A DNA stretch of 12,628 nucleotides. Source: Chlamydiota bacterium (GTDB lineage Bacteria; Chlamydiota; Chlamydiia; Chlamydiales; Waddliaceae). The stretch lies in the NCBI GenBank assembly GCA_011065005.1, contig JAAKFP010000025.1, forward strand, positions 1 through 12,628, read 5' to 3'. The notes below the pieces were generated by a model that was given only the letters and a program-made list of their open reading frames with translations, searched no databases and was not told the DNA's origin. Position numbers and translations under genes: made by a program. Below, piece by piece: positions 1 through 7,570 of this stretch; the first letter of the stretch is position 1; every line of letters begins with the position of its first letter.

Positions 1-128
1 AAATGAGGTGGTCTTTTGGCAGCTAAGACGCCAGGATTGGGGGGATTAAGCACTATTCCTCCTCCTTTTTGCCCTCTCCGCGGTTGTTTTCCCCTGGGGG
101 TTGTACCTACTCCGAATTTCAGTTTAGT
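1..128 (-). CDS. possible gene fragment at the left edge, minus strand, open toward the edge
   Basis: On the minus strand a frame is open from a stop at 129-131 to the window edge. It reads as a basic, glycine- and proline-rich sequence ending ...GGGIVLNPPNPGVLAAKRPPH. A GTG at 53-51 sits 7 bases after a strong GGAGG (65-61), so the real start could be there, with the rest of the gene outside the window. The first 120 bases are clearly richer in G+C than the following 220, which fits a gene end or an inserted piece next to an AT-rich promoter region. I recognise no family. The frame could be chance: it is only 43 codons, and the plus strand also has a short open frame ending at about 48. It could also be part of a repeat or a non-coding RNA. 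Confidence 0.22.
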
Positions 129-231
129 TTAGGATTTCTTTAGATTTAAATGCATTATAGCACAATCTGTAATTTAGTTCAAAAGATAAATTTAAAGATT
201 AACAGTTTTGAAAAATTAGTAAAATATTGTT

Positions 232-261
232 TTGATGAAAAGTTAAAAAATGTCATAATAA
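232..261 (+). promoter_or_regulatory. candidate promoter for the 741-aa protein gene
   Basis: TTGATG (232-237) and TAATAA (256-261) are separated by 18 bases in a very AT-rich leader (about 121-341). CATAAT (254-259) at 16 bases is an alternative -10. Transcription would start near 268, giving a leader of about 75 bases. In DNA this AT-rich such matches arise easily by chance, so the call rests mainly on position. Nothing else in 129-341 stands out apart from the ribosome binding site AGGTG at 332-336. Confidence 0.3.
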
Positions 262-341
262 GAATAGGGGAAGATAGAAAACTATTCATGAAGTAAAAGG
301 TTCTATTTTCGTAATAAAAAACAGAAATAATAGGTGTTGTT

Positions 342-2567
342 ATGGCTGCTAGAAAAAAAGAAGAAACCACACATCTTTCTATTTTAGATGCTGTCGAAGC
401 GCTCTCAAATATTGCAGATTTGGACTTTGAGAGGGAGGTTGATGTTGCGACAGAGGAAGAGATTGCTGAGCAGAATCACCTCGTTACTGCACGAACGGTG
501 CAGTGGTTGGAAGTGGAAGATCCTGACAGTACGATAACGTTCATCCGCGAAACATTTCACGTTGTTCTTGATTATCTACGAGATTTCTACAAACACGACT
601 ATAAATATGTGAGCAAGCCGCAGGCTGTTGAAGGGGTGAAGACGATTATGGTGCTTGTGGGAGATGCTGCGCAGAAGCTGGACAAATATACTACTTTATT
701 CTCTCGTACGAAGGCAAAAAATGTAAAGTCTCTGCAAGAGTATAAACAACTTCAAGAGTTTTATCTGACGCGGGTTGCAAGAAAAATTGAAGAGGGGATT
801 CTGGGCAAGTGGATTTTGGCGTTGACCAAGGATGCGATGGCTCGAAAGGAAACTGCTGCGAGATTAAAAGGCAAGAGGCTGATTTCCACCAGGTATGTTT
901 TTATCGATTTAGAATCGGTGAAAAAAGACACAGAATATGAATTATTCTTTTTGAAAAAAGAGGATGGTTCAAGGTTTTTCAATCCTCGATTGATTCGTAA
1001 CATCAAGCTCATCTGTGACTTCGGGGAGACCATTACGGCACATAAAGAGGTCGATCCCATTTTGCGGATTAACATATGGCAAGACTATGCCATGCATATT
1101 GCTGCTAAGAGCATTTTCAAAGCTCAGGGTGTGGTGCTAGATAGGTTTTTTCATGAAGCTAGAAAGGGATGGAAAGGGGAGTTGGCAACGACGTTAAATA
1201 AGGCCGTTGTGGCGTTATTAATGAGCTGCAATCCAAAGAATTTGTTGAGGAATGCTCCTGTAAAAAGTTGTTTAGAATACTTTGTTGATTTTCAGTTTTT
1301 TCTTCGTAGCGCTTTGAAATCTCGAGAATATCAGAGGGATATGGTTTACCCACCAAAGAGATCTGCGGTGCTTGCCAATTGCTTGCTTGATGTCACTCAT
1401 GGCCTTTCTCGAGCACTATTCTCAAGCATAACTGGTTATCCTGAATTAGTTCCGGTGTTTGAAAGAGTGTTTCATAAAGCTTCTGAAGCACAATCACCGG
1501 AGCATAAGAAGGCAGCCAAAGAGAGTCGGATGTTGTGGAGTCGTTTGGCGGCAGATAATGTCGCAATGAAGAAGCTGATCAAGCAGCATCCCAATGGTCC
1601 TCTGATCAAAGATTTAGAAATTCTTGAGCACGGAACTTGCTATGCTTTTGATCCGATCATCCAATTCAATATTCCTTTTCAGTTGTATTCTCTTTATCTA
1701 AAAGAGCGAAAAATTTCTAATATTCGGATGCCATCTCCAACGTCCCAGAAGTTCATTCATGAGGCAAAAATTCTGGATGAATTTAAGGCATTCCTTCATG
1801 CCTGCACAAAAAGGCAGTTTAAGCGGAAGCATTTGATCATCAATTTGCAAGATAGAACCTCTTGGAGAGAACACAGTCGGAGCCGTGCTATTGAAGAGCT
1901 CCAAAGCAAACGTGACTTTGTCAAGGTGTTGGAGGTTGTAACTTTGCCTAAGGATACAGAGTTCTACCATCAGGTTTCTCCCTATGACCGGGATAACCAT
2001 GCCGAAGTTTTCATCGAACATTTTAAGGAGCACCTTGCTGACGAAAATTGTGGATTTTTCTTTCCACAACACATCAAGAAGAAGTTGTTCCCGAAATTCG
2101 TCGATGGCGTGCTCGATGGAATACATAAGGTCTTTTTCTCTAAAAGGAATGTGTTATCGGTGCAAAATCGCTTAGATTTTATTGAACTATTTTATCTCTT
2201 CTTGCAATTAAAGCTCATAGAAGTTACGCAATCTGATTCGTTTAGTATGTTGTGCAAAGACGGGATTGATGTTGGTGGAGTAGCTAGCACACAGTTTTAT
2301 GCGTTTCTAAGTTTGTTGAGTGGTGGGGGAGTTAATGAGAGCGATGTTGAACATATGAATCTTATTCTATACACCGCTCCTCTGTTGATACGGGAACGAG
2401 TCATCATTCCCGAGGTTTTTGATCGAATGATTACCGTGTTAAAGCGCATTGAGGGTACGAAGGATGAGTTAGGTTCAGGAAAATTTAGGAAAGTAATTAA
2501 TGGGGCCTTTGGACGATTCTACAAGATTCCAATAAATAAGTCTCTTAATGCGGTGCCGTCGATGTAA
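342..2567 (+). CDS. large uncharacterised cytosolic protein, probable positional counterpart of chlamydial CT837
   Basis: A 741-aa protein whose function I cannot name. ATG 342 follows AGGTG (332-336) at 5 bases, and no earlier in-frame start is better. There is no signal peptide and no membrane segment. The sequence is mixed charged and looks largely helical. It has an acidic N-terminal part (residues about 18-45, rich in E and D) and lysine/arginine-rich stretches (for example around residues 115-190 and 490-510). I see no nucleotide-binding, protease or nuclease motif. It lies beside two LptF/G permease genes, tilS and ftsH. From memory the same neighbourhood in Chlamydia trachomatis contains CT837, a large protein of unknown function, so orthology is inferred from position, not from alignment. 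It is convergent with the murF-alr operon and is followed by a palindromic element that could end its transcript. Codon use and composition are like its neighbours, so it is probably a native lineage-specific gene. Confidence 0.85.
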   Translation: MAARKKEETTHLSILDAVEALSNIADLDFEREVDVATEEEIAEQNHLVTARTVQWLEVEDPDSTITFIRETFHVVLDYLRDFYKHDYKYVSKPQAVEGVKTIMVLVGDAAQKLDKYTTLFSRTKAKNVKSLQEYKQLQEFYLTRVARKIEEGILGKWILALTKDAMARKETAARLKGKRLISTRYVFIDLESVKKDTEYELFFLKKEDGSRFFNPRLIRNIKLICDFGETITAHKEVDPILRINIWQDYAMHIAAKSIFKAQGVVLDRFFHEARKGWKGELATTLNKAVVALLMSCNPKNLLRNAPVKSCLEYFVDFQFFLRSALKSREYQRDMVYPPKRSAVLANCLLDVTHGLSRALFSSITGYPELVPVFERVFHKASEAQSPEHKKAAKESRMLWSRLAADNVAMKKLIKQHPNGPLIKDLEILEHGTCYAFDPIIQFNIPFQLYSLYLKERKISNIRMPSPTSQKFIHEAKILDEFKAFLHACTKRQFKRKHLIINLQDRTSWREHSRSRAIEELQSKRDFVKVLEVVTLPKDTEFYHQVSPYDRDNHAEVFIEHFKEHLADENCGFFFPQHIKKKLFPKFVDGVLDGIHKVFFSKRNVLSVQNRLDFIELFYLFLQLKLIEVTQSDSFSMLCKDGIDVGGVASTQFYAFLSLLSGGGVNESDVEHMNLILYTAPLLIRERVIIPEVFDRMITVLKRIEGTKDELGSGKFRKVINGAFGRFYKIPINKSLNAVPSM

Positions 2568-2599
2568 TACGACCTAGTCACCTTAAGTTTATAAGATCT

Positions 2600-2615
2600 T
2601 AACATTTCGATGTTA
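2600..2615 (+). terminator. short UUCG-loop hairpin after the 741-aa protein gene
   Basis: TAACAT (2600-2605) and ATGTTA (2610-2615) form a 6-bp stem closing a TTCG tetraloop, 33 bases after the stop codon at 2565-2567. The stem is AT-rich and no run of T follows, so it is a weak terminator candidate. It may instead protect the 3' end, or be chance. The larger palindrome at 2658-2716 is a better place for transcripts to stop. Confidence 0.2.
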
Positions 2616-2631
2616 TAGATAAGCGTTCAGC

Positions 2632-2741
2632 CAATGCCATTAACTTAAGAAATAAAATTAAACGCAAAGGCGCTAAGAACACCTTAATCTTTGCGTCTTG
2701 GCGCCTTTGCGTTTAAAATTTCGCTTAAGTTGACGGCATTG
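2632..2741. mobile_element. 110-bp palindromic miniature element (MITE-like), IS4-like ends
   Basis: The ends are 18-bp inverted repeats: CAATGCCATTAACTTAAG at 2632-2649 and, on the other strand, CAATGCCGTCAACTTAAG from 2741-2724 (16 of 18 identical). Inside lies a perfect 16-bp inverted repeat, TTAAACGCAAAGGCGC (2658-2673) against 2701-2716, around a 27-base centre. The element has no reading frame of note, so it would need a transposase from elsewhere. From memory the E. coli IS4 end is TAATGCCGATCAGTTAAG, which matches the right end at 13 of 18 positions. IS4-family elements commonly duplicate about 10-13 bases, in line with the flanking 10-bp repeat. I therefore infer a non-autonomous relative of an IS4-family element. 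As RNA the palindrome folds on either strand, so it may stop transcription from both convergent genes. Confidence 0.72.
2658..2716. terminator. inner palindrome of the element, possible bidirectional terminator between convergent genes
   Basis: A 16-bp perfect stem (2658-2673 with 2701-2716) contains an uninterrupted GC-rich core, AACGCAAAGGCGC. One more set of pairs after a mismatch extends it inward. It lies between two convergent genes, 90 bases after one stop and 38 bases beyond the other. The bases outside the stem are A/T-rich on both sides (AATAAAATT before, TTAAAATTT after), which gives modest T-rich tails in both directions. The role as terminator is inferred from position and shape. 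The sequence itself belongs to the mobile element, so any terminator role was probably acquired. Confidence 0.4.
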
Positions 2742-2754
2742 AGCGTTCAGCTTC

Positions 2755-5280
2755 CTAGCACGATTTTTGGTTTTCTTCGTGGATAAAAATCCTTTGGATG
2801 CGAGGGCCTAAGCAGGTGACAAGCTCGTAGACGATAGAATTTCCCTTTTCTGCGAGCTCTTCTGGGGAAAGATAGTTGCCGTATTCATCTTCGCCAAAGA
2901 TTAGGACGGGATCCCCAATCGATGCCTTTGGGATCTCTGTAATATCCACCATCATGTAGTCCATGCATATGGTTCCAACCATGGGAGCTTTTATTCCTTG
3001 GATGATCACACACCCCTTGCTGCTATAATTTCTGTGGAGTCCGTCAAAATAGCCGATGGGGATCACTGCAAGCCGTTGGGTGTCCTTTTGGACGGTATAA
3101 TTTCTACCATAGCTTACTGTGTCTCCCTTTTTGCAAACATTGATGCCAACAATACGAGAGTTTAGGGAGATGGCTAGGCGGAGGTCTAGAGTTTCCGAAG
3201 GATTTTTAGAAGGCTTTAGGCCATAGATTGCGAGCCCCACACGAGCCATGTTGTACTGGGGGAAGTGAAAGCGCATCACTCCACTTGAATTGGCAGCATG
3301 ATGCCAGGGGATTTCAATGCCATTCTCTTTTAATTCATTGATTACGGAATCAAATCTTTCGGATTGCTGAAATGTAAAGTTATCATCGGCGGGGTCATCA
3401 GCGCAGGCAAAGTGGGTCATGATCCCTTCAAGTTTCAGTGAAGGAAATGTAAGAATGTATTTTGCTAGGGTTAGGGCTTCTTCGGGTCGGCATCCAAGCC
3501 GGTTCATTCCTGTGTCGACATGCAGATGCACTTTGATGGTGGTGTTCTGCTTGGCAGCTTCCAGAGCAATCGCCTGAATAACCTCTCGTTCGCTGACGCC
3601 GACCTCAAATTTCCACTCTACAACTTTTGATGCTTCATAGGTTGCAGCATTCAGAGTGAAAATGCTTTGCTTCACACCCGAATTCCTGAGGGCTATTCCC
3701 TCATCGACATAAGAGACTCCTAAAATACCCACTCCTTGTGTATCTAGAAACTTGGCAATGCGAACGTCGTGGGTGCCATACGCCATAGCTTTTACCATCA
3801 CCATAACTCGGGTGCTCTTGGACAGTTTATTGCGAATGGTTGCAAGGTTCGAGGCAATGGCAGCTAAATTGATAAAACATTGGTTGGTGCAAATACTTCC
3901 AAAAAAAGCTTCTGTAAGGTGGTCGAGGGGCTCTTTTCTTTCCCCTTTGATGAGAACAAAATCGTTTGGCCGTATCGTTGCCTTCAGTTGATGGATGGCT
4001 TCCGCGTAACTTGAAAATTGAGAGATGGAAGTCTTGGGTGAGTGTGATGTAACCTCGTCGACTAAGGACCCATAAGGTTGTTTTCCTATTAACATGAGCA
4101 ACTCTGGTTGCGCTTTCTGGATAGCTTTTCCAATGCGGTTATAGTCTTTTTCCAGGTATTGTCCATCTCCCCGCATTCCACCAAAGAGAAAGATTTTTCT
4201 CTCGTTTGGATGGCATTGATCAAAATACCGCAAGGCAACGTCAACGGATTGTGGGTCTGAACAGTAGGTGTCATTAATAAAGGTTGCTCCACCTGGGGAC
4301 TGCCAGATCTCTGTTCGCATGGGTTCAGGGGTATAATTTGTTAGTGTAGAGCAGATATCTTGGGAGGAAATTCCTAGAAGCCAGGCAGCTTTAATAGCGA
4401 GGTTGATGAGGTCTAAATAGAAGTAATGACCTCTAGTGATTCGACTTTCATAGTGGTTGCCATCGGGAAAGTCGATGCGGAAGGGGACCTCGCTTGTTCT
4501 TTCCGTGGAAAGAGTTCTGGCATGGGGAAGGGTTTCCTCTTTCTCGTTCCAGAAGAATTTCGTCGCTTTAATCTCAAGAAGATGTTGTTGAAGGAGGTCG
4601 TCGCTAGGGATGAGTGCCCACCCTTTTTCATTCGTGCTTTTGGAAAGCTTTATCATCTCTGCAGCTGCCGTGTCGACGGTGCCTAGGGTCGTGATGTGTT
4701 TTCTTCCAATGTGAGTGATAATGGAGAAATCGGGAACGATAAGGTCCGCCAAGGCATCCATTTCATTCACTTTGGAAATCCCCGCTTCGATGATAGCTAT
4801 TTCGTGATCTTTGTCGACTTGCAGTAAACTTAATGGAACACCAATCTGGCTATTAAAGCTTTCGGGTGATGCTGCGACATGTTTCGATGTTGATAGCATG
4901 GCGTGGAGGAGGTCTTTGACCATAGTCTTGCCATAGGATCCTGCGATTCCAATCACTTTGCAAGGAAGCTTCTGTCGGTAGCTTTTGGTAATCGCTTGGA
5001 AAGCTGTCAATGGGTTTTCAACACGAAGCAATACAATTCCATTTGTATCAAAAGGGATATTTATGCCTTTTTGCACTAGAGCATATTTTGCACCGGCTTT
5101 GGCAGCATCTGCAATAAAGTTGTGGCCATCATGTCGAGTGCCGGGAAGAGCAACGAATAGAGCATTATGAGTATAGATTCGTCGGGAATCGATGGTGATT
5201 TGGTCGATAACCACTGGAGTTCGTGGGCTTCCTCCCGCTTTGACGAAGCCTGACCAATCTCTGAGATCATAAGAGTCCAT
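2755..5280 (-). CDS. bifunctional MurF-Alr: UDP-MurNAc-tripeptide:D-Ala-D-Ala ligase fused to alanine racemase
   Basis: An 841-aa fusion. Residues about 1-455 are a Mur ligase of the MurF type, which would add D-Ala-D-Ala to the UDP-MurNAc tripeptide in the cytosol. The ATP loop GSYGKT is at 114-119, then SFNSQIGVPLSLL (141-153), IEAGIS (164-169), NDTYCSDPQS (336-345) and LIKGER (443-448). Residues about 465-841 are a PLP-dependent alanine racemase. The PLP lysine is K497 in MVKAMAYG, VDTGMNRLG is at 588-596, the SYG segment holding the probable catalytic tyrosine Y724 is at 723-725, and CMDYMMVD is at 772-779. From memory such fusions are typical of Bacteroidetes, and the SYNSQIGVPLS-like and YNSD-like wording resembles them. 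Chlamydiaceae are known to lack Alr. Start ATG 5280 lies 2 bases after the stop of the upstream permease gene, with AGGATGAAG as binding site, so it is the last gene of the lpt operon. Oddity: where MurF enzymes have the carbamylated lysine, ungapped alignment from the IG..H motif places M209. The ligase half may be divergent or weak; the racemase half looks complete. Confidence 0.93.
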   Translation of the reverse strand: MDSYDLRDWSGFVKAGGSPRTPVVIDQITIDSRRIYTHNALFVALPGTRHDGHNFIADAAKAGAKYALVQKGINIPFDTNGIVLLRVENPLTAFQAITKSYRQKLPCKVIGIAGSYGKTMVKDLLHAMLSTSKHVAASPESFNSQIGVPLSLLQVDKDHEIAIIEAGISKVNEMDALADLIVPDFSIITHIGRKHITTLGTVDTAAAEMIKLSKSTNEKGWALIPSDDLLQQHLLEIKATKFFWNEKEETLPHARTLSTERTSEVPFRIDFPDGNHYESRITRGHYFYLDLINLAIKAAWLLGISSQDICSTLTNYTPEPMRTEIWQSPGGATFINDTYCSDPQSVDVALRYFDQCHPNERKIFLFGGMRGDGQYLEKDYNRIGKAIQKAQPELLMLIGKQPYGSLVDEVTSHSPKTSISQFSSYAEAIHQLKATIRPNDFVLIKGERKEPLDHLTEAFFGSICTNQCFINLAAIASNLATIRNKLSKSTRVMVMVKAMAYGTHDVRIAKFLDTQGVGILGVSYVDEGIALRNSGVKQSIFTLNAATYEASKVVEWKFEVGVSEREVIQAIALEAAKQNTTIKVHLHVDTGMNRLGCRPEEALTLAKYILTFPSLKLEGIMTHFACADDPADDNFTFQQSERFDSVINELKENGIEIPWHHAANSSGVMRFHFPQYNMARVGLAIYGLKPSKNPSETLDLRLAISLNSRIVGINVCKKGDTVSYGRNYTVQKDTQRLAVIPIGYFDGLHRNYSSKGCVIIQGIKAPMVGTICMDYMMVDITEIPKASIGDPVLIFGEDEYGNYLSPEELAEKGNSIVYELVTCLGPRIQRIFIHEENQKSC

Positions 5281-5282
5281 AG

Positions 5283-6368
5283 TTACTTCATCCTAAAAAA
5301 TTTCCAGCCTACTATTCCCAAAATTAAAGAAAAAGGAATTCCAATGGACCAAATAGCGGGAAGCACCTGTCGATTGCCCAAAACTACAGCAGCATTAAGT
5401 ATGAGGTAGCACGCTACGAGTCCAAATATGCTGCACGCATAGATAATAAACAGGGGGAAGTGTCGAGAAAAGCGTACGCAAAACGGTGCGGGGCCAATAA
5501 TGGCCAAAAGGCATAACCAAGGGATGACCAGTTTGTGGTAAAAAGTTGCAGAAAGCGCCGCTTCCTTTTCACTTAATATTTGTCGGAATTTCGGAAGCTT
5601 GTTCCATAATTTTGATAGAGGCAGTTCCTGAGGTGGCGTTATCGTGTCGAGAAGTACTTTTTTATTAAATCGTATCTCAGGAAAAGTTTTCTTTTCGAAG
5701 GATGCTGTTTTGAACAATTTCCCATGATCATTTCTGACAAAATGATCAACGAATCTTCCCACAGGAACTTTTGTATGGGGCGATAGATACTTGATGCGAT
5801 AAATTTCATCGAAAGATTTTACCCAATACACATCGAAGAACATCTCACGCGCAACGTCAAACTCTTGAAACAGCAATGTTGAATGATCTTTCAATGTGAT
5901 CCGTTGCACAAAAATGCGCTTATTTTTTTTGCTTTTTTGGAGGCTGTGGGCATCATTGAGGTAGCGATGTTCACGTAGCGCCTTGGGGAGGAAATATTCA
6001 GTGTTGGCATAGACAAGTAAGGTGCAAAATAGCCCCATGAGAACAAATGGTCGTAACAAGGTTTTAAGTTTGATTCCACTTGCCATAAAAGCCAAGAGTT
6101 CATTGTTAACGTTCAATTGTGTAAGTGTTCTTATGCTAGCGATCATTAGCGCGAAAGGTAGTATAACGTTAAGACGTTGGATGAACTCTCTGTAATAATA
6201 TTGACACAGCTCTAGCCATTGGAAATGGGAGTGATGGTAGTGCTGACCGTTCGAATGACTCGCATAGTCTATCAACACATAAAGTCCATAAAAGCAGAAG
6301 AGAATCAAAAAGAATACCTTTATGGTTTCACGCAAAAAATACTTTTCCCAAATTGTCATTATCATCAC
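5283..6368 (-). CDS. LptF/LptG family permease, second of the pair
   Basis: One of two related inner-membrane subunits of the LptB2FG transporter, which extracts lipopolysaccharide from the inner membrane and feeds it to LptC and LptA. It has the family layout: three membrane segments in the N-terminal third (roughly residues 17-34, 64-84, 104-122), a soluble periplasmic domain of about 150 residues, and three more segments (roughly 276-296, 303-328, 336-358). The family signature before the third segment reads ELLAFMASGIKLKTLLRP. At 361 aa the length is normal. The start is ambiguous: GTG 6368-6366 touches the upstream stop TAA (6371-6369), then ATGs follow at 6365 and 6359. An AAGGG about 9 bases before the GTG favours 6368 or 6365. 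Either way translation is coupled to the gene before it. I cannot say with confidence whether it is the LptF or LptG copy; in gene order it is second, like E. coli lptG. Confidence 0.88.
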   Translation of the reverse strand: MMIMTIWEKYFLRETIKVFFLILFCFYGLYVLIDYASHSNGQHYHHSHFQWLELCQYYYREFIQRLNVILPFALMIASIRTLTQLNVNNELLAFMASGIKLKTLLRPFVLMGLFCTLLVYANTEYFLPKALREHRYLNDAHSLQKSKKNKRIFVQRITLKDHSTLLFQEFDVAREMFFDVYWVKSFDEIYRIKYLSPHTKVPVGRFVDHFVRNDHGKLFKTASFEKKTFPEIRFNKKVLLDTITPPQELPLSKLWNKLPKFRQILSEKEAALSATFYHKLVIPWLCLLAIIGPAPFCVRFSRHFPLFIIYACSIFGLVACYLILNAAVVLGNRQVLPAIWSIGIPFSLILGIVGWKFFRMK

Positions 6369-7508
6369 TTATTCTATCCCTTTTGATATCCTTTTGAGCG
6401 TCCAAATTGATAATGCGACCAAAATAAAGTGGGGCACAATGTAGATCAGCGCTGAGGCAAAAAGGCGGTGGTCTAGACCCCTGGCGACGAAGTATGAAAT
6501 TAAATACATTGCAGCCAAACCGATAACGTAGAAGACAGATAAATTCGAACGGTTTCTGCTGATGCTGATTCCAAAAGAGGTTCCCAGGAGCGTGAAAGTT
6601 AACGCCGCCACCGCGACAGAGATGCGACGGATGATCTCTGCGTAGCAACGGTCTATACTTTTCTGGATCGTTTTTCCTTCAAGCGGGGAGGTGGCACTAA
6701 GAAGAGCAGCTTTCTCTTCTTGAAGACGTGAGATCAATAAAGGCATTCTGAGGTGATCATTGTTTACCCGCCAAACTTTTCTCTGTAGTAGCTGAGAAAA
6801 GTCCGCGGACGATGCTTGGGTCTCTTCGATATTCTCGATGATAATCTGATCGAAATCATCGGCTCCATTCGCTTCCAATGTCGAGATCAAACTGACCCCC
6901 TTACCGACAAAAGTATCTTGATCACTCTGAAGCTCATCAGCAAGTAAGAGATTGATCCTCCCATTACTTCTGTTAGGTACCGCCATGACAACTTTACCTG
7001 CTGATTCTCCGATACGGGAATCTCCCATGGCATCGAAGTAGGCTCCCTTCAGATTCATGAGGTGTTTATTGCGCAACAAAAGAAGAGGGTTAATAGATCT
7101 AAGTTCCGACTTCCATACGCTGGTTGAGAGATGCGACGTCGTGGCAAGTTCGGAGACAATATAAAAGTTGATCACCGATAAAAAAGAAGCGGCGATAAGG
7201 ATCGGAGATATAAAATCTCTAATGGCTATTCCCGAAGCACGAAGTGCTGTTAGCTCATGAGTCTTGGAAAGACTCTGGACAAGTAATATCGACGAAATCA
7301 AACACGCTACAGGAATTGCGATGGGTAAGATGTAAGGAATTTGATAAAGGATAAATAGAAAAATGATGCCTAGAGTGGGATCTAATGCAGCAAAGTGGGC
7401 CACATCGTCCAAACGCGTGGTCAAGAGAACAGCGACAAATGCGACCACGCAAAATAGCATCACCTTGAGGTATTGGCTAAGTAAAAAACGCCAAATGATA
7501 GGAATCAT
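6369..7508 (-). CDS. LptF/LptG family permease, first of the pair
   Basis: The partner permease of the lipopolysaccharide exporter, 379 aa and the first gene of the minus-strand envelope operon. Membrane segments lie at roughly residues 13-32, 48-78 (long, possibly extending past the bilayer) and 100-117. A periplasmic beta-type domain of about 175 residues follows, then segments at roughly 297-315, 322-341 and 349-370. The LptFG signature reads HELTALRASGIAIRDF. ATG 7508 is preceded by TAGGT about 10 bases away and a candidate promoter upstream. Its position as first gene resembles E. coli lptF, but sequence alone does not let me separate LptF from LptG. The ATPase LptB and the bridge proteins LptC and LptA are not in this window. 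The periplasmic part shares no obvious identity with that of its neighbour, as is usual for the pair. Confidence 0.88.
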   Translation of the reverse strand: MIPIIWRFLLSQYLKVMLFCVVAFVAVLLTTRLDDVAHFAALDPTLGIIFLFILYQIPYILPIAIPVACLISSILLVQSLSKTHELTALRASGIAIRDFISPILIAASFLSVINFYIVSELATTSHLSTSVWKSELRSINPLLLLRNKHLMNLKGAYFDAMGDSRIGESAGKVVMAVPNRSNGRINLLLADELQSDQDTFVGKGVSLISTLEANGADDFDQIIIENIEETQASSADFSQLLQRKVWRVNNDHLRMPLLISRLQEEKAALLSATSPLEGKTIQKSIDRCYAEIIRRISVAVAALTFTLLGTSFGISISRNRSNLSVFYVIGLAAMYLISYFVARGLDHRLFASALIYIVPHFILVALSIWTLKRISKGIE

Positions 7509-7540
7509 CGATTTCTGACCTATGTTTTTGTAGTATAAAT

Positions 7541-7570
7541 ATGATACATTAATTCTTGGTTTTGTTACAA
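7541..7570 (-). promoter_or_regulatory. candidate promoter of the lpt-murF-alr operon
   Basis: Read on the minus strand, TTGTAA (7570-7565) and TATCAT (7546-7541) are 18 bases apart, with a start site expected near 7534 and a leader of about 26 bases before ATG 7508. The -35 hexamer lies inside the left copy of the 12-bp target duplication (7564-7575), so the insertion of the neighbouring element left it intact but replaced everything upstream of it. The match is moderate. An alternative -10, TATACT, lies slightly downstream without a good -35. Confidence 0.35.

Larger units (their letters stand above)
2622..2751. repeat. 10-bp direct repeats flanking the 2632-2741 element (target site duplication)
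   Basis: AGCGTTCAGC occurs at 2622-2631 and again, identical, at 2742-2751, exactly abutting the terminal inverted repeats of the element between them. This is what a transposition event that duplicates 10 bases of target would leave. The right copy ends three bases before the stop codon of murF-alr (2757-2755, read on the minus strand), so the insertion just missed the coding sequence. Removing the element and one repeat copy would leave a convergent gap of about 67 bases. Confidence 0.75.

Noticed and set aside
1..120. End of an RNA gene (tmRNA, RNase P RNA, 6S RNA or tRNA)
   Set aside because: I could not find the conserved segments or a terminal CCA stem of any of these families on either strand.
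1698..2126. 142-codon minus-strand frame inside the 741-aa protein gene
   Set aside because: It lies wholly opposite a longer well-supported gene and shows no family features; judged a shadow frame.
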